The notes under the pieces are model-generated. The model was not told the DNA's origin. It saw nothing but the letters and a program-made list of their open reading frames with translations, and did not search any database. The position numbers and the translations under genes are program-made. From NCBI GenBank assembly GCA_003427395.1, contig BFEA01000085.1:2737825-2770267 (forward strand): 32,443 nucleotides of DNA, in the 5' to 3' direction. Shown here one piece after another: positions 21,601-27,484 of the stretch; position 1 is the first letter of the stretch, and each line of letters begins with the position of its first letter. The DNA comes from Chara braunii (lineage: Eukaryota > Streptophyta > Charophyceae > Charales > Characeae).

Positions 21601-21770
21601 GTGCCGACACAGCAGGTAATGAGCAGCGGTTTAACTTGAATATCGATGGCCCTCAGCTTGAGCAGATGATGCAGATGTTCATGAATTCAGCTGGTCGCGG
21701 TCGAGGTATGGGAAGAGGAGGGGCGGGGAGAGGAGAGGGTGGGGGTTCCAGTCGGCCAGGCTCTGCGTAG
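5754..21770 (+). CDS. SGT/SGTA-like TPR co-chaperone gene (nine visible coding exons; first exon missing)
   Basis: Predicted exons are 5754-6058, 7030-7063, 10219-10367, 11331-11421, 12261-12360, 14255-14415, 16713-16759, 20373-20540 and 21390-21770. All junctions are GT-AG and all phases agree, giving 478 residues plus stop. Numbered from the first visible codon, residues 2-50 match the second half of the SGTA N-terminal dimerisation domain. Residues 118-163 match the plant-type linker. Residues 185-286 hold three TPR motifs, and the tail is rich in Gln, Pro, Gly and Met. The carboxylate-clamp positions are intact: K191, N195, N226, K256 and R260. Proteins of this family bind the EEVD tails of Hsp70/Hsp90 in the cytosol, and in animals SGTA hands tail-anchored proteins to the BAG6/GET route. 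Animal SGTA is near 313 residues; this one is longer because of the linker and tail. The start codon and first exon were not found. The residue split across the missing junction ends in TT. Confidence 0.9.
6101..6390. repeat. Degenerate tandem duplication in intron, about 145 bp
   Basis: The segment 'gttgtaagtgtgaactgc' occurs at about 6104 and again at about 6251. Both are followed by CCC-rich sequence, 'ccagtt', 'cagc' and 'atctgccttgg(t/c)ggtctga'. The copies lie just after the first visible exon and are clearly diverged. Confidence 0.7.
6699..6866 (+). mobile_element. tRNA-derived SINE with poly(A) tail
   Basis: The A-box-like segment tagcccagttgg and the B-box-like segment gaattcgagtcc lie about 50 bp apart. 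They are followed by a body ending 'gctcaaggccgttgccc' and a run of about 25 A. The 26000 copy and the split copy at 24738 share the head and the 'ctcaaggc' tail motif. This supports one SINE family transcribed by RNA polymerase III and mobilised by a LINE. Confidence 0.75.
6807..6998 (+). repeat. 97-bp tandem duplication of the SINE tail plus flank
   Basis: The SINE tail, its poly(A) run and about 38 bp of following sequence are present twice (6807-6903 and 6904-6998). Each copy reads tail, A25-28, then 'tgccgcctggctaa'. The second copy ends about 30 bp before the 34-nt exon. The likely mechanism is slippage or unequal exchange between A runs. Confidence 0.85.
7030..7063 (+). CDS. SGT-like exon: 34-nt micro-exon
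   Basis: The acceptor is gtgtgtttcgtgcag and the donor is CTCAG|gtaaaaag. The exon starts in phase 0 and ends with one extra base. This is exactly what is needed to join the exon ending at 6058 to the exon starting at 10219. It encodes TVRVNGGATPS plus a split Gly. The call rests on splice sites and phase, because the sequence itself is linker and not conserved. Confidence 0.65.
7195..7375. repeat. Short tandem repeats (about 85 bp and 30 bp units)
   Basis: The segment 'gtggcaac...ggtgtgtttgtgtg' with 'gaaaac(g/a)gtggcaac' recurs at about 7205 and 7280. 'tgtgtttgtgtgttttgaacaatc' then repeats twice at about 7318-7370. It lies in the intron between the exons at 7030-7063 and 10219-10367. Confidence 0.65.
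7860..8125. repeat. Two-copy tandem duplication, about 130 bp
   Basis: 'ttctgtatc(c/g)agctgctttxacgtccaaagag' occurs at about 7865 and 7995, and a third partial start 'aatgttctgtaca' lies at about 8119. Each copy is followed by a T- or C-rich run and then 'gctgagggc'. It is intronic with no coding signal. Confidence 0.7.
8405..8840. repeat. 218-bp tandem duplication containing a 32-33 bp minisatellite
   Basis: Copy one (8405-8622) and copy two (8623-8840) are nearly identical. Each contains about three units of 'gactcagtactcactggtac...acaagattggcat'. Open frames spanning the repeat exist but are only shadows of it. It lies inside an SGT-like intron. Confidence 0.9.
9833..9881 (+). pseudogene. 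U6 snRNA retrocopy fragment (5' part)
   Basis: The segment reads 'gggacattcgataaag', then 'ttagaacggtacagagaaag', matching the 5' half of plant U6 from the GGGACATCCGATAAAATTGG region through the ACAGAGA box, with several substitutions. It stops before the AGC triad. No plant U6 promoter elements (USE, TATA) are seen upstream, so it should be dead. Confidence 0.75.
9976..10038 (+). pseudogene. U6 snRNA retrocopy fragment (middle and 3' part)
   Basis: From 'ggaatgatacagagaagatt' through 'agcatggcccctgcacaagg' and 'atgacgcagataaatc', this matches U6 almost base for base. The ACAGAGA box and AGC triad are intact. It differs at CTGCaCAAGG and has a 2-base rearrangement after GATGAC. It lacks the U6 5' end and the terminal T run. 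It sits about 95 bp after another U6 fragment and about 180 bp before the exon at 10219. Confidence 0.9.
10113..10228 (+). repeat. 58-bp tandem duplication carrying the splice acceptor of the next exon
   Basis: Two copies of a 58-bp unit (10113-10170, 10171-10228) each contain 'gtctatgcctctg', 'ttgggtgtgaca' and 'tgaacagggac'. The second copy supplies the acceptor used for the exon at 10219. The first supplies an equivalent decoy acceptor ending at 10160. Confidence 0.85.
10219..10367 (+). CDS. SGT-like exon: linker before TPR domain
   Basis: The acceptor is actgaacag and the donor is AAAG|gtgcgc. The first two bases complete a codon and the exon ends in phase 0. It encodes HAKFGEFLSGLEAGGYF and then a Glu/Lys-rich helix, LGRLEKAKKLLEESIK. 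The FG.F...LE...F pattern is typical of the linker in land-plant SGT-like proteins and is absent from animal SGTA. This supports green-lineage ancestry. Confidence 0.8.
10375..11249. other. (CT)n tract running into an 840-base assembly gap
   Basis: A CT repeat (10375-10409) runs straight into N bases 10410-11249. The gap lies inside the intron 10368-11330, so no coding exon is required there by phase. Frames reported through the Ns have no meaning. Confidence 0.95.
11331..11421 (+). CDS. SGT-like exon: charged helix and start of TPR1
   Basis: The acceptor is gcattacttccag and the donor is AAAG|gttgaa. The exon starts in phase 0 and ends with one extra base. It encodes a Glu/Lys/Arg-rich helix followed by ALAEELKAKG, the first helix of TPR1, including clamp residue K191. 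Confidence 0.9.
12199..12248. repeat. (GT)n microsatellite next to a splice acceptor
   Basis: This is a run of about 25 GT units. It is followed by tatgtgagtgtag, whose final AG is the acceptor of the exon starting at 12261. The usual polypyrimidine tract is replaced by GT repeat. Confidence 0.95.
12261..12360 (+). CDS. SGT-like exon: TPR1
   Basis: The acceptor is gtgagtgtag and the donor is AACAG|gtgaga. It encodes GNAAVSAKQYQQAVELYTRA and then the start of TPR2, ending at YYANR. Clamp residues N195 and N226 are present. The split Arg codon is completed by the next exon. Confidence 0.95.
12568..12662 (-). pseudogene. Near full-length U6 snRNA retropseudogene with A-rich tail
   Basis: On the minus strand the sequence runs from 'ggacatccattaaaattt' through 'acagagagaagaatagcatg', 'gcccctgcgcaaagatgaca' and 'cgcataaattgagaaatggtc', covering nearly all of U6. 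The ACAGAGA box and AGC triad are recognisable. Directly after GGTC comes an A-rich run (T run on the plus strand, 12549-12567) in place of the T terminator, the mark of a reverse-transcribed copy. No USE or TATA element is seen upstream on the minus strand. Confidence 0.9.
12959..13070. repeat. Compound (TG)n(GA)n microsatellite
   Basis: About 57 bp of TG repeat joins about 54 bp of GA repeat through one N at 13016. It is preceded by 'ggcaaataaag'. It lies within the intron 12361-14254. Confidence 0.95.
13071..14254. other. Intron sequence, nothing recognised
   Basis: Apart from the SGT-like acceptor at its end I see no gene, RNA or clear transposon. A short repeat 'agtcgtcagtac/gcaaagtcgt' lies near 13890-13918. 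Open frames of 60-97 codons here are unremarkable. Confidence 0.5.
14255..14415 (+). CDS. SGT-like exon: TPR2 and TPR3
   Basis: The acceptor is gggcttcaacag and the donor is AAAG|gtaaac. It encodes the rest of TPR2 (DYSAAIRDCKRAIELDP) and most of TPR3 (KAYGRLGTAYFELGKYRDAV). Clamp residues K256 and R260 lie in the KAYGRLG motif. This is the best conserved exon of the gene. Confidence 0.96.
15621..15695. repeat. 45-bp direct repeat, two copies
   Basis: 'tattttgttagagggcatcc' followed by 'gaaatgggtg' occurs at 15621 and 15666. It lies inside an SGT-like intron. Confidence 0.85.
16385..16490. repeat. GGGTT-rich tract
   Basis: Imperfect sequence of G2-3 and T2 words ends in about five perfect GGGTT units near 16455-16483. 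It lies 220 bp upstream of the 47-nt SGT-like exon. The unit is not the plant telomere repeat. Confidence 0.8.
16713..16759 (+). CDS. SGT-like exon: end of TPR3 and following helix
   Basis: The acceptor is gttgaaatgcag and the donor is TTGCAG|gtaatc. Two bases complete an Ala codon, and then it encodes LELDPLNSSCRDNLQ. This is the ALELDP...N...NL motif that follows TPR3 in all SGT proteins. It ends in phase 0. Confidence 0.93.
16792..16899 (-). repeat. 54-bp tandem repeat with tRNA B-box-like motif
   Basis: Two copies (16792-16845, 16846-16899) share 'cccttgttgctcact' and 'gtatattttacacacttggg'. On the minus strand each holds 'cacgagttcaaaccc', close to a B box. It may be a duplicated SINE end. 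Confidence 0.7.
17870..17904. repeat. (GGA)n microsatellite
   Basis: About twelve GGA units follow a CT-rich region (17600-17765). It is intronic. Confidence 0.9.
18167..18211 (+). pseudogene. U6 snRNA retrocopy fragment (3' part)
   Basis: 'ggcccctgcacaaggatgac' followed by 'gtccatgaatcgagaaatagtc' matches the 3' half of U6. It shares the CTGCaCAAGG variant with the copy at 9976. The terminal T run and the 5' half are absent. The copy is dead. Confidence 0.85.
18611..18641. repeat. (GGCA)n microsatellite
   Basis: About seven to eight units of GGCA lie in the long intron before the exon at 20373. Confidence 0.9.
18768..18830 (-). mobile_element. tRNA-derived SINE remnant
   Basis: On the minus strand 'ccctaggttcaaatcc' gives a clear B box. 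It is preceded by 'caaactcttgaaatgcag', which parallels the spacer of the SINE at 2063-2185. The A-box side is degraded. Confidence 0.55.
19570..19650 (-). mobile_element. tRNA-derived SINE
   Basis: On the minus strand 'cccagctcagcagggcgg' serves as the A-box region. 'gttcaaatacagacccgagt' followed by 'tcgaatcc' is the spacer and B box, close to the copy at 6699. A second related stretch 'gtctgccctgctgagctggc' lies at about 19407-19426. Confidence 0.6.
20373..20540 (+). CDS. SGT-like exon: Gln/Pro-rich region
   Basis: The acceptor is ctctcgtgacag and the donor is CCG|gtgagt. The exon is 56 codons in phase 0 at both ends. It starts MAQQQFMAEQNQ, continuing the helix after TPR3 (the IAEQKL...Q position in the family). 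It then becomes rich in Gln, Pro, Gly and Ser, the glutamine-rich region that names the family. Confidence 0.9.
20789..20899. mobile_element. Foldback element with ~40-bp arms in an intron
   Basis: The left arm contains 'cttcacccgaatagaacgcc' and the right arm its reverse complement 'ggcgttctattcgggtgaag'. Pairing extends on both sides to about 40 bp with few mismatches. The loop is about 28 nt. It lies between the last two SGT-like exons, so the transcript would fold into a strong hairpin. It could be a small MITE or a microRNA-like precursor. A related 'gggcgttctat' lies near 25895. Confidence 0.75.
21390..21770 (+). CDS. SGT-like last exon: Met/Gly/Pro-rich tail
   Basis: The acceptor is gttgttgcttgcag, the exon starts in phase 0 and a TAG stop lies at 21768-21770. 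It encodes 126 residues: a Pro/Asn/Met/Gly stretch (GMPGMGGIPGMPQGLPAGIA), an amphipathic region (IPDLLNMASQIGIDVVDNR), then FNLNIDGPQLEQMMQMF, similar to the C-terminal MMQMF motif of plant homologues. A Gly/Arg tail closes the protein. Internal GT sites (CAG|gtaatg near 21616) could allow alternative ends. Confidence 0.9.
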   Translation, partial: PNAPPNMPNACPGGMPGMGGIPGMPQGLPAGIAGMIPDLLNMASQIGIDVVDNRFGRNPGDVTSEDAQDGGADTAGNEQRFNLNIDGPQLEQMMQMFMNSAGRGRGMGRGGAGRGEGGGSSRPGSA

Positions 21771-22966
21771 TGGGCCATGGGGTAGGATTAGCAGGGGGGA
21801 AAACAGCCAATGCAGTTTGCTTTCTGTGGCTAAGCAATGAGATTCAGCAGAGTGGGCCTGAACTGACAAGGAAAGGAGGAGATCAAGCAGCAGCAGGTAA
21901 TTGCGAAGAAGGTGGCGAAATGACAGCGCTCTGTGGGTGGTGGACATGATGCAGCTGAGCGAGGACAATGAAGAGGTTTGAAGGTGAGAGGTGGAGGTGG
22001 CAAGTCGAGGAGAAGGTGAAGAAGTTGATAATGCCAAAGGAGGTCAACGACATTCATGAAGTGGGCGAAGCGGGTTCTGATGAAGGGCAGTCATGTATAC
22101 TTCAGGGATGCAGGAGCTGATGCGTGCACATGAGTAACCAGCTCATACGTTAACCATGGTTTGAGCGTCTGTCCAGCCTCTGTCCAGCCAGTGTAGCGAC
22201 AAATGCAGCATGGTGAAGGCTTTCAGAGTGCGCACAGGAGGCCAAAGACTATAAGACCAGTGCAAGCCTTCTCCATTGGCAGAAGCACTCCAGGCTGTGC
22301 AGTAGAGGGCCTAACTGGAGTTGCCAGAATAATGACCTACAAGTGGGAGACGATAGACTCGAAAGAGGATGGTCACATTTGACTGGGAGATGGATTCAAT
22401 GGAGTGATAATCACCTACTTGGAGAGAGCGAAAACTAGTCTTGACAATCGTGTTGATGCAGGCACCCTTTGAAGTCCTACATGAGAGTGCAAATGGTTTC
22501 CAGACTTCTGCGATGGACAACGCTGGAGCACTCTTTGAGGCTGTCTCCGTGTCGGTTATGAAGCTTTTCGAGATTTTGTCAGTGCATGTCCCTTTTCCTT
22601 GGGTCATCTGCCATCGCTCAGCGCTTTTGTTGCTGCCAAACGGGGGACTTGGATAAGCAGCTCTCTCCTACCTTTAGTCTTTTCCCCTGATGACGATGAT
22701 GCTTCCAGGCTTTATTCTCATGCGGCGCTCCGCCCGACGCTTCACATCTTGTTTTTTAACGGCCACATATTTTCTGTGGCCTTCAAAAGTTAAAGAAAAG
22801 AATCCTGCACAACAACCGGGCATGTTATTCTATGTATTCTTTGCCATGGCACGTGCTGGGCCGCTGGCATTGTAAGTCTCTGTGTGCTTGTGTTGTTGAC
22901 TGCAATTTGTGTTGCTCACGGCAAGGGTAATTCCACCCAAGGTGGGGGTTGTTCCAAAAGTAAACT

Positions 22967-23053
<87 letters not shown>

Positions 23054-23160
23054 CGAGCCACAGTTCAATATGGTATTCAATTTTGTGCATAGCGGGAACG
23101 CTGCAGTATGAGAATGGAGCAGGAAACACATATTGAACTGTGTTGGAATAAATATCTCAT
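21771..23160 (+). other. Possible 3' UTR and downstream region
   Basis: No gene is recognised. An AATAAA lies at about 23147, 1.4 kb after the stop, and is the first clear candidate poly(A) signal I found. The stretch includes a long CT repeat. Whether the transcript reaches that far cannot be told from sequence. Confidence 0.3.
22969..23050. repeat. (CT)n microsatellite
   Basis: About 80 bp of CT repeat are followed by 'catacgagccac'. The same 'ctcatacgagccac' occurs again at about 23162. Confidence 0.95.
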
Positions 23161-23258
23161 CTCATACGAGCCACGCTTCCCCGGGGCTGGAAAGTTGGAA
23201 GCGCCCTCCGCGCCAAAAACAGAAACAAACTAGCATAGGCCGCCTCCTGTTTGACGCC

Positions 23259-23337
23259 GCCAGCCATTTTCCTCATGTAGGCCTGACCAGCGAAACTTGC
23301 AGCTCGTTATCGGTCGCCTGGGAGGAAAATGGCTGGC
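23259..23337. repeat. Inverted repeat with 16-bp perfect arms
   Basis: 'gccagccattttcctc' (23259-23274) is matched by 'gaggaaaatggctggc' (23322-23337) with a spacer of about 47 nt. It may be a small foldback or a chance remnant of a MITE. Confidence 0.7.
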
Positions 23338-23521
23338 CCACGGACCGGTGTCCTGAATGTCTGGAAGCAACTTAGCACGTGGCTTTCAGCTGGTGATGGC
23401 AAAAGAAGTAGAAATGAAGAATAGCTGGATTGCCGGTGCAATTCATCCTGCTGTCACAGAGTGTCATTTCCACTTCTGAAGTGTGGGTGGGTCAATGGTG
23501 GGCATTTGAGTGAGTCTCCTG

Positions 23522-23719
23522 GACCCCCTCCTGGTCAAAGGGAGTTAGCTTATTCGTTTGATTCATGGAAGTTGGCTAAAATTCCAAAACCCCCTCCTGG
23601 TCAAAGGGAGTGACTTTATTCATTTGAGTCATGGAAGTTGACTAAAATTCCAAGACCCCCTCCTGGTCAAAGGGAGTGACTTTATTCATTTGAGTTGTGG
23701 AAGTCTACTAAAATTCCGA
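23522..23719. repeat. 66-bp tandem repeat, three copies
   Basis: Three units start near 23524, 23590 and 23656 with 'ccccctcctggtcaaaggga', then 'ctttattc(a/g)tttga', 'tggaagt' and 'ctaaaattcc'. The copies are nearly identical. Intergenic. Confidence 0.95.
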
Positions 23720-23728
23720 ATGTACCAA

Positions 23729-23810
23729 TGGGATGAGAGCTCAGTTGGTAAACGCATAGCGTAAACTGTTGGAATGCCAGATGTTAAGTCGCTGATTGAA
23801 ACTCCATTCA
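23729..23810 (+). mobile_element. tRNA-derived SINE head
   Basis: 'gagctcagttggtaaacgc' is a good A box, and 'gctgattgaaactcc' is a weakened B box about 55 bp later. The 3' part does not resemble the other copies. Confidence 0.5.
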
Positions 23811-24737
23811 CAACAAACTCACAAGTTTCTATACATGCGTGCAATCATGAAGCAGACTTGGAGGGGAGGCAAATCCACACAAAACTGGAGAGATGTCGAT
23901 ACTGGAAGCTCGAAATGGAAATTAGATTTGAAGTGGAAGTTTCAAATCTGATTCCCCCTTCCTCCTCCAACCAATCACCAACACGAAATTTTGATGATAC
24001 TAACTGTGTTTAAACAACCACGAGCGAATTATAACAATGTTTTAACTAACAAAAAGGGAGTCTTCCGTCTTCCTCCAACCTCTCCTCTCTAACGATGGCT
24101 ATGGCGCTCATCACCGTCAGTGCCCAACCTGCAGACCAGCAACGCGCCGACCCACGTCAAGCGCTTGCGCAGAGAAGCCTGAAATCCCTTTCTGCCAAGT
24201 CAGCACCCGTCTGGATGGGCAGCGCCAGGGCTGCCTGGATGACGAAGAAGCCTCACTTTGAAGAAGAAGAAGAAAAGATGGCTGCCGTGGAGGACATGAG
24301 TGGCGGCGCCTAGCCTCCAACAGCGCAGATAAGGTCAGATGCATCCATCGCCTGAACCCCCACTTCAGAGAGAGCTGTCTTCTACGGGCTTTCTCAGCCT
24401 CGGCCCGCTTCACGAAGAAGAAACAGGCTGCTACGACCAAAACTTTGCAGCAGCGCTCACCCAGTGCTCTTCCCATATGCCAAAACCCTTAAAACTAAGG
24501 AAAAGAACCCAACTCCCCTCGACCTCAATCTATATCTAGTCCTGCCCTACGGCTGACTGGACGCGGGCCTGCCGGACCTGCCTACCTGAGAACGGGCGCT
24601 CTACAGTCCTGAGTACCCGCAATACCAGTCCAGACTGTAGTAGAAATTTGGTATTTGCAGAGAAGTCCCCATACGGACTGGGCCTCGGTCAATTACAGGC
24701 GAAGGCCCAGAACTTGTGAGAAATTACAAAATTAACC
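23811..24737. other. No gene recognised
   Basis: The longest open frames (24095-24313 plus, 24117-24476 minus) overlap and show no family motif. The plus frame has a Glu-rich stretch followed by a stop. The sequence could be decayed retroelement. Confidence 0.4.
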
Positions 24738-24832
24738 CTACGAGTGCTATGGCTCACTGGAAATCTGCAAGTTCATTGCACAGAACTGAGTTCGAATCCA
24801 GATGGAACCAGATGAACAAAATTCCTGAATTA
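24738..24832 (+). mobile_element. SINE, 5' part (split by a MITE; resumes at 25325)
   Basis: 'tatggctcactggaaatctg' is an A-box-like region and 'gagttcgaatcc' the B box. The body 'gaaccagatgaa' matches the copy at 26000. The element is cut at 24832. Its 3' part, ending 'atctctcaaggctgtggccc', resumes at 25325-25380. Confidence 0.7.
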
Positions 24833-25324
24833 GGGATAATTGGTAGCAAAGATCCCACGCCAAAACCTTTTTGGTTTTGGGCGCCCGAAACTCGGCCGTT
24901 TGGCACTACCGGCCCGAACCGTCTTCAGCCTGGGTGAAAGGCGCCTTCGCACGGTGGCCACATCTCCCTGGGCCTGTTCTTACCGGTTCAAGAATTTGGC
25001 ACTGTTTTTGCGCCAGATTCATGAACCGGTAGCTGTTTTTGCGCCAAATTCATGAACTGGTAGGGCCTTTCTTTTTCAAAATCCCGTACGTGGACCTCAT
25101 TCCATGCTTCAGCGGTACCACCTGACCGTCGGCCTCTTTTACATCAAAATTAATCTGGCGCTGTTATGCGCCAGATTCTTGATCCGGTAGGGCCGTTGGA
25201 GGGACGCGTGGGCCTGAGCACCCCACATGGAAGTCATTGGGCCGATAGTACCAAACGCCCGAGTTTCGGGCGCCCAAAACTGAAAAGATTTTGGCGTGGG
25301 CGCTTTCTACCAATTATCCCTTCC
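24833..25324. mobile_element. 492-bp MITE with ~73-bp terminal inverted repeats and 9-bp target duplication
   Basis: The left end gggataattggtag and about 60 further bases are the reverse complement of the right end at 25248-25320, including 'cacgccaaaa' and 'ttttgggcgcccgaaactcg'. The 9-bp cctgaatta is present at 24824-24832 and 25325-25333. Removing the element restores a continuous SINE. A 9-bp duplication with long terminal repeats fits Mutator-type elements. No transposase is encoded, so it is non-autonomous. Confidence 0.85.
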
Positions 25325-25385
25325 CCTGAATTACCCGGTGCTGGTGGGTTTCAGGATGATCTCTCAAGGCTGTGGCCCTTTTTTT

Positions 25386-25645
25386 TCTTTCAGTCCCATC
25401 ATACATGTTCAATGTGCATGTCTCGTCCCTTTACATTTGTCTATGTATAGTGTTACCCAACCCTGATAATTTAATAAATGAATACATCTAGAGTATTCAT
25501 AACATCCTTTGGTGGCGGGTTGCATACACGTTCAATGCGCATGTCTCGTCCCTTCACATTTGTCTATGTAGTGTTATCCAACCTTGATACTTTATACATC
25601 TAGAGTGAGAAGGATATGTCTCGTCCCATAACATCCTTTGGTGGT
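25386..25645. repeat. Direct repeat, about 125 bp, two and a half copies
   Basis: 'gttcaatg(t/c)gcatgtctcgtccct(t)' then 'acatttgtctatgta' and 'tacatctagagt' occurs twice, at about 25408 and 25530. 'ataacatcctttggtgg' also occurs at about 25498 and 25627. It follows the SINE tail. Confidence 0.8.
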
Positions 25646-25999
25646 GGTGAGTTGTACAAAGAGCACAGCAAGGTGGGGGGGGGATGTGGCGGAGTCTTTC
25701 ATGGAATGTGATATAAACGAAAGCGAGCATGAGAAGGATATGTTGTGGTGTGGAAAGGAACTCAACTGCAGTTGCCGTGGAATTCCAAGACAGCTAGCTA
25801 CGGAAGAACGTAGTCAACGCCACTAGAAAGCCGAGCAATTCTCGCTGTATTGAGAGACTGAGAATGCACCAAAAAAGACGGCTATAATGGGCGGGCGTTC
25901 TATGTAGTCGCGGAGGGAAAGACCGACTTTGTGGCTGAAATCATCTTAAAGGTGGGGGTGATTATGGTGAGGACCGGAGACAAACACACTCCAACCAAT

Positions 26000-26150
26000 G
26001 GGCCTAGCCCAGCTGGTACACCCATGAACTGTTCAAACACACAGACCCGAGTTCGGATCCAGCTGATGGAACTGGATGAATGAAATGAAATACTTCTAAA
26101 TTACCTGGGTCTGGTCAGTTTGATGATAATATCTCAAGGCCTTCGCCGCG
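26000..26150 (+). mobile_element. tRNA-derived SINE
   Basis: 'cctagcccagctggtacacc' (A box) and 'cccgagttcggatccagc' (B box) head the element. The body reads 'ctaaattacctgggtctggt' and the tail 'atatctcaaggccttcgcc'. It is the most complete copy for comparison with those at 6699 and 24738. No poly(A) tail is visible. Confidence 0.75.
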
Positions 26151-26589
26151 GGGACGAGACGAAATCGTGAAGTTGGGCAATGTCACAAGGCCCCTTGTTG
26201 AAAAATGCCCCCCTTCACACTGCCCTCGCTCCACAGCTCGAGACGTGCACAAACGACAATGCCTCGCTCCACTACTCAAGACGTGCACAAACGACAAAAA
26301 ATACAGCGGTGTATCTATCTTCCCATGTTCTACCGGTAGATTCATTCTTATTTTGCACGTCGCACGAGTGGCGGAGAGAGCCCCCCTATGGTCACGTCTG
26401 GCGGCTGTGCGTACCACGAAAAGACAAAAAAAACATTAAAAACAAAACGAAACGAAGAGAACAATGTAGTTTCAGCGGCAAAAAAAGAATGGGAAAAAAA
26501 CAAAAAACCCACTGCTGTGGTGCCAACCTACCCCGTGGCTGCGGAGAGTTCCAGGCTTGGTTGGGTGGTGGTCCCCCCGTACTACTATG

Positions 26590-26790
26590 CATAGGGGCTT
26601 GTTCGACACCACTTGAACTAAGGGTTGAAGGAATCTTCTTGGTTCGACCCCACCACCCTAACGTCGGTGCGGAGTTGCCGGCTCTCAAGAGCCCGCCCGG
26701 CCGGGGGGGGTAAAAATCGCACTAGAACTCAAGGTACCTTTCTGGGGAGCCTTGAGTTCAAGTGCCAGCGGATACCGCCAGCACTCCAAG
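26590..26790 (+). mobile_element. Possible tRNA-derived repeat remnants
   Basis: 'cttggttcgaccccaccacc' near 26638-26657 is a strong B-box match, and 'gagttcaagtgccagcgg' near 26754-26771 is a second one. No convincing A box was found at the right distance, so the call is tentative. An open frame here is not coding. Confidence 0.3.
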
Positions 26791-27114
26791 TGGGGGGTCT
26801 TTTTTTTTTCTTTTTCTTTTTTCCCAGCAGGCGATTCTAGTCCAGGATTGGTCAAGCCGTGCGTGGATTTGGGTTTCAAGTGTGCAACCTGTTCAAGGGT
26901 TTCCTAAAGTGTACATGGAACCTTTTTCTTTTTTTGGGGACAACATGGAACCATAAATGGAGTAAGTGCACAATTTGTCGTGTAGTGTGTACTTGAAACT
27001 CAAGTATTTTCAAGTGGTGTAGAACGAGGCTTGAATCGAGTAGCGAGAGGATGAGATAGATGAGGAAAATATAGACAAACAAGATTGAGAGAAGAAAGAA
27101 AAAAAAGGGTGAAC

Positions 27115-27484
27115 TTGCGAAATACCCCCATAATAAGTTGAGATATATGCCAAAATGCCCCTGGAAGATGTGGCTAAAGCGGAATGCCCTTTTGGGCCGA
27201 AATCTTTGTGTTATGCCCCTGTCAGGTGGGTGTGCAAATTTGCAATCTGGACCTTGCTGTTTGGGCATGGCCTTTTGCAACTGGGCCTTTGGAAAGTTGC
27301 CAAGTTATGGGCATTTGGAAAAGTTGGATGGTACCCCATAGGGGTATATCACAAAGATGGGGGGTCCAAACCCACGCGACGGGTATTTCACACATTTTTC
27401 TTTTTGTCAGAGGGGCATTCCGCTCTACCCACATCTTTCAGGGGCATATTGGCACATATCTCAACTTATGGGGGTATTTTGCAA
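27115..27484. mobile_element. ~370-bp MITE with ~75-bp terminal inverted repeats
   Basis: The left end ttgcgaaatacccccat and the following 'aagttgagatat.tgccaa' through 'gcggaatgcccc' are the reverse complement of the right end (about 27410-27484). The internal part has no transposase. The target duplication is not clear. Confidence 0.8.

Noticed and set aside
23522-23719. CRISPR-like array from the 66-bp repeat
   Set aside because: Whole units repeat without variable spacers, and the genome is eukaryotic.
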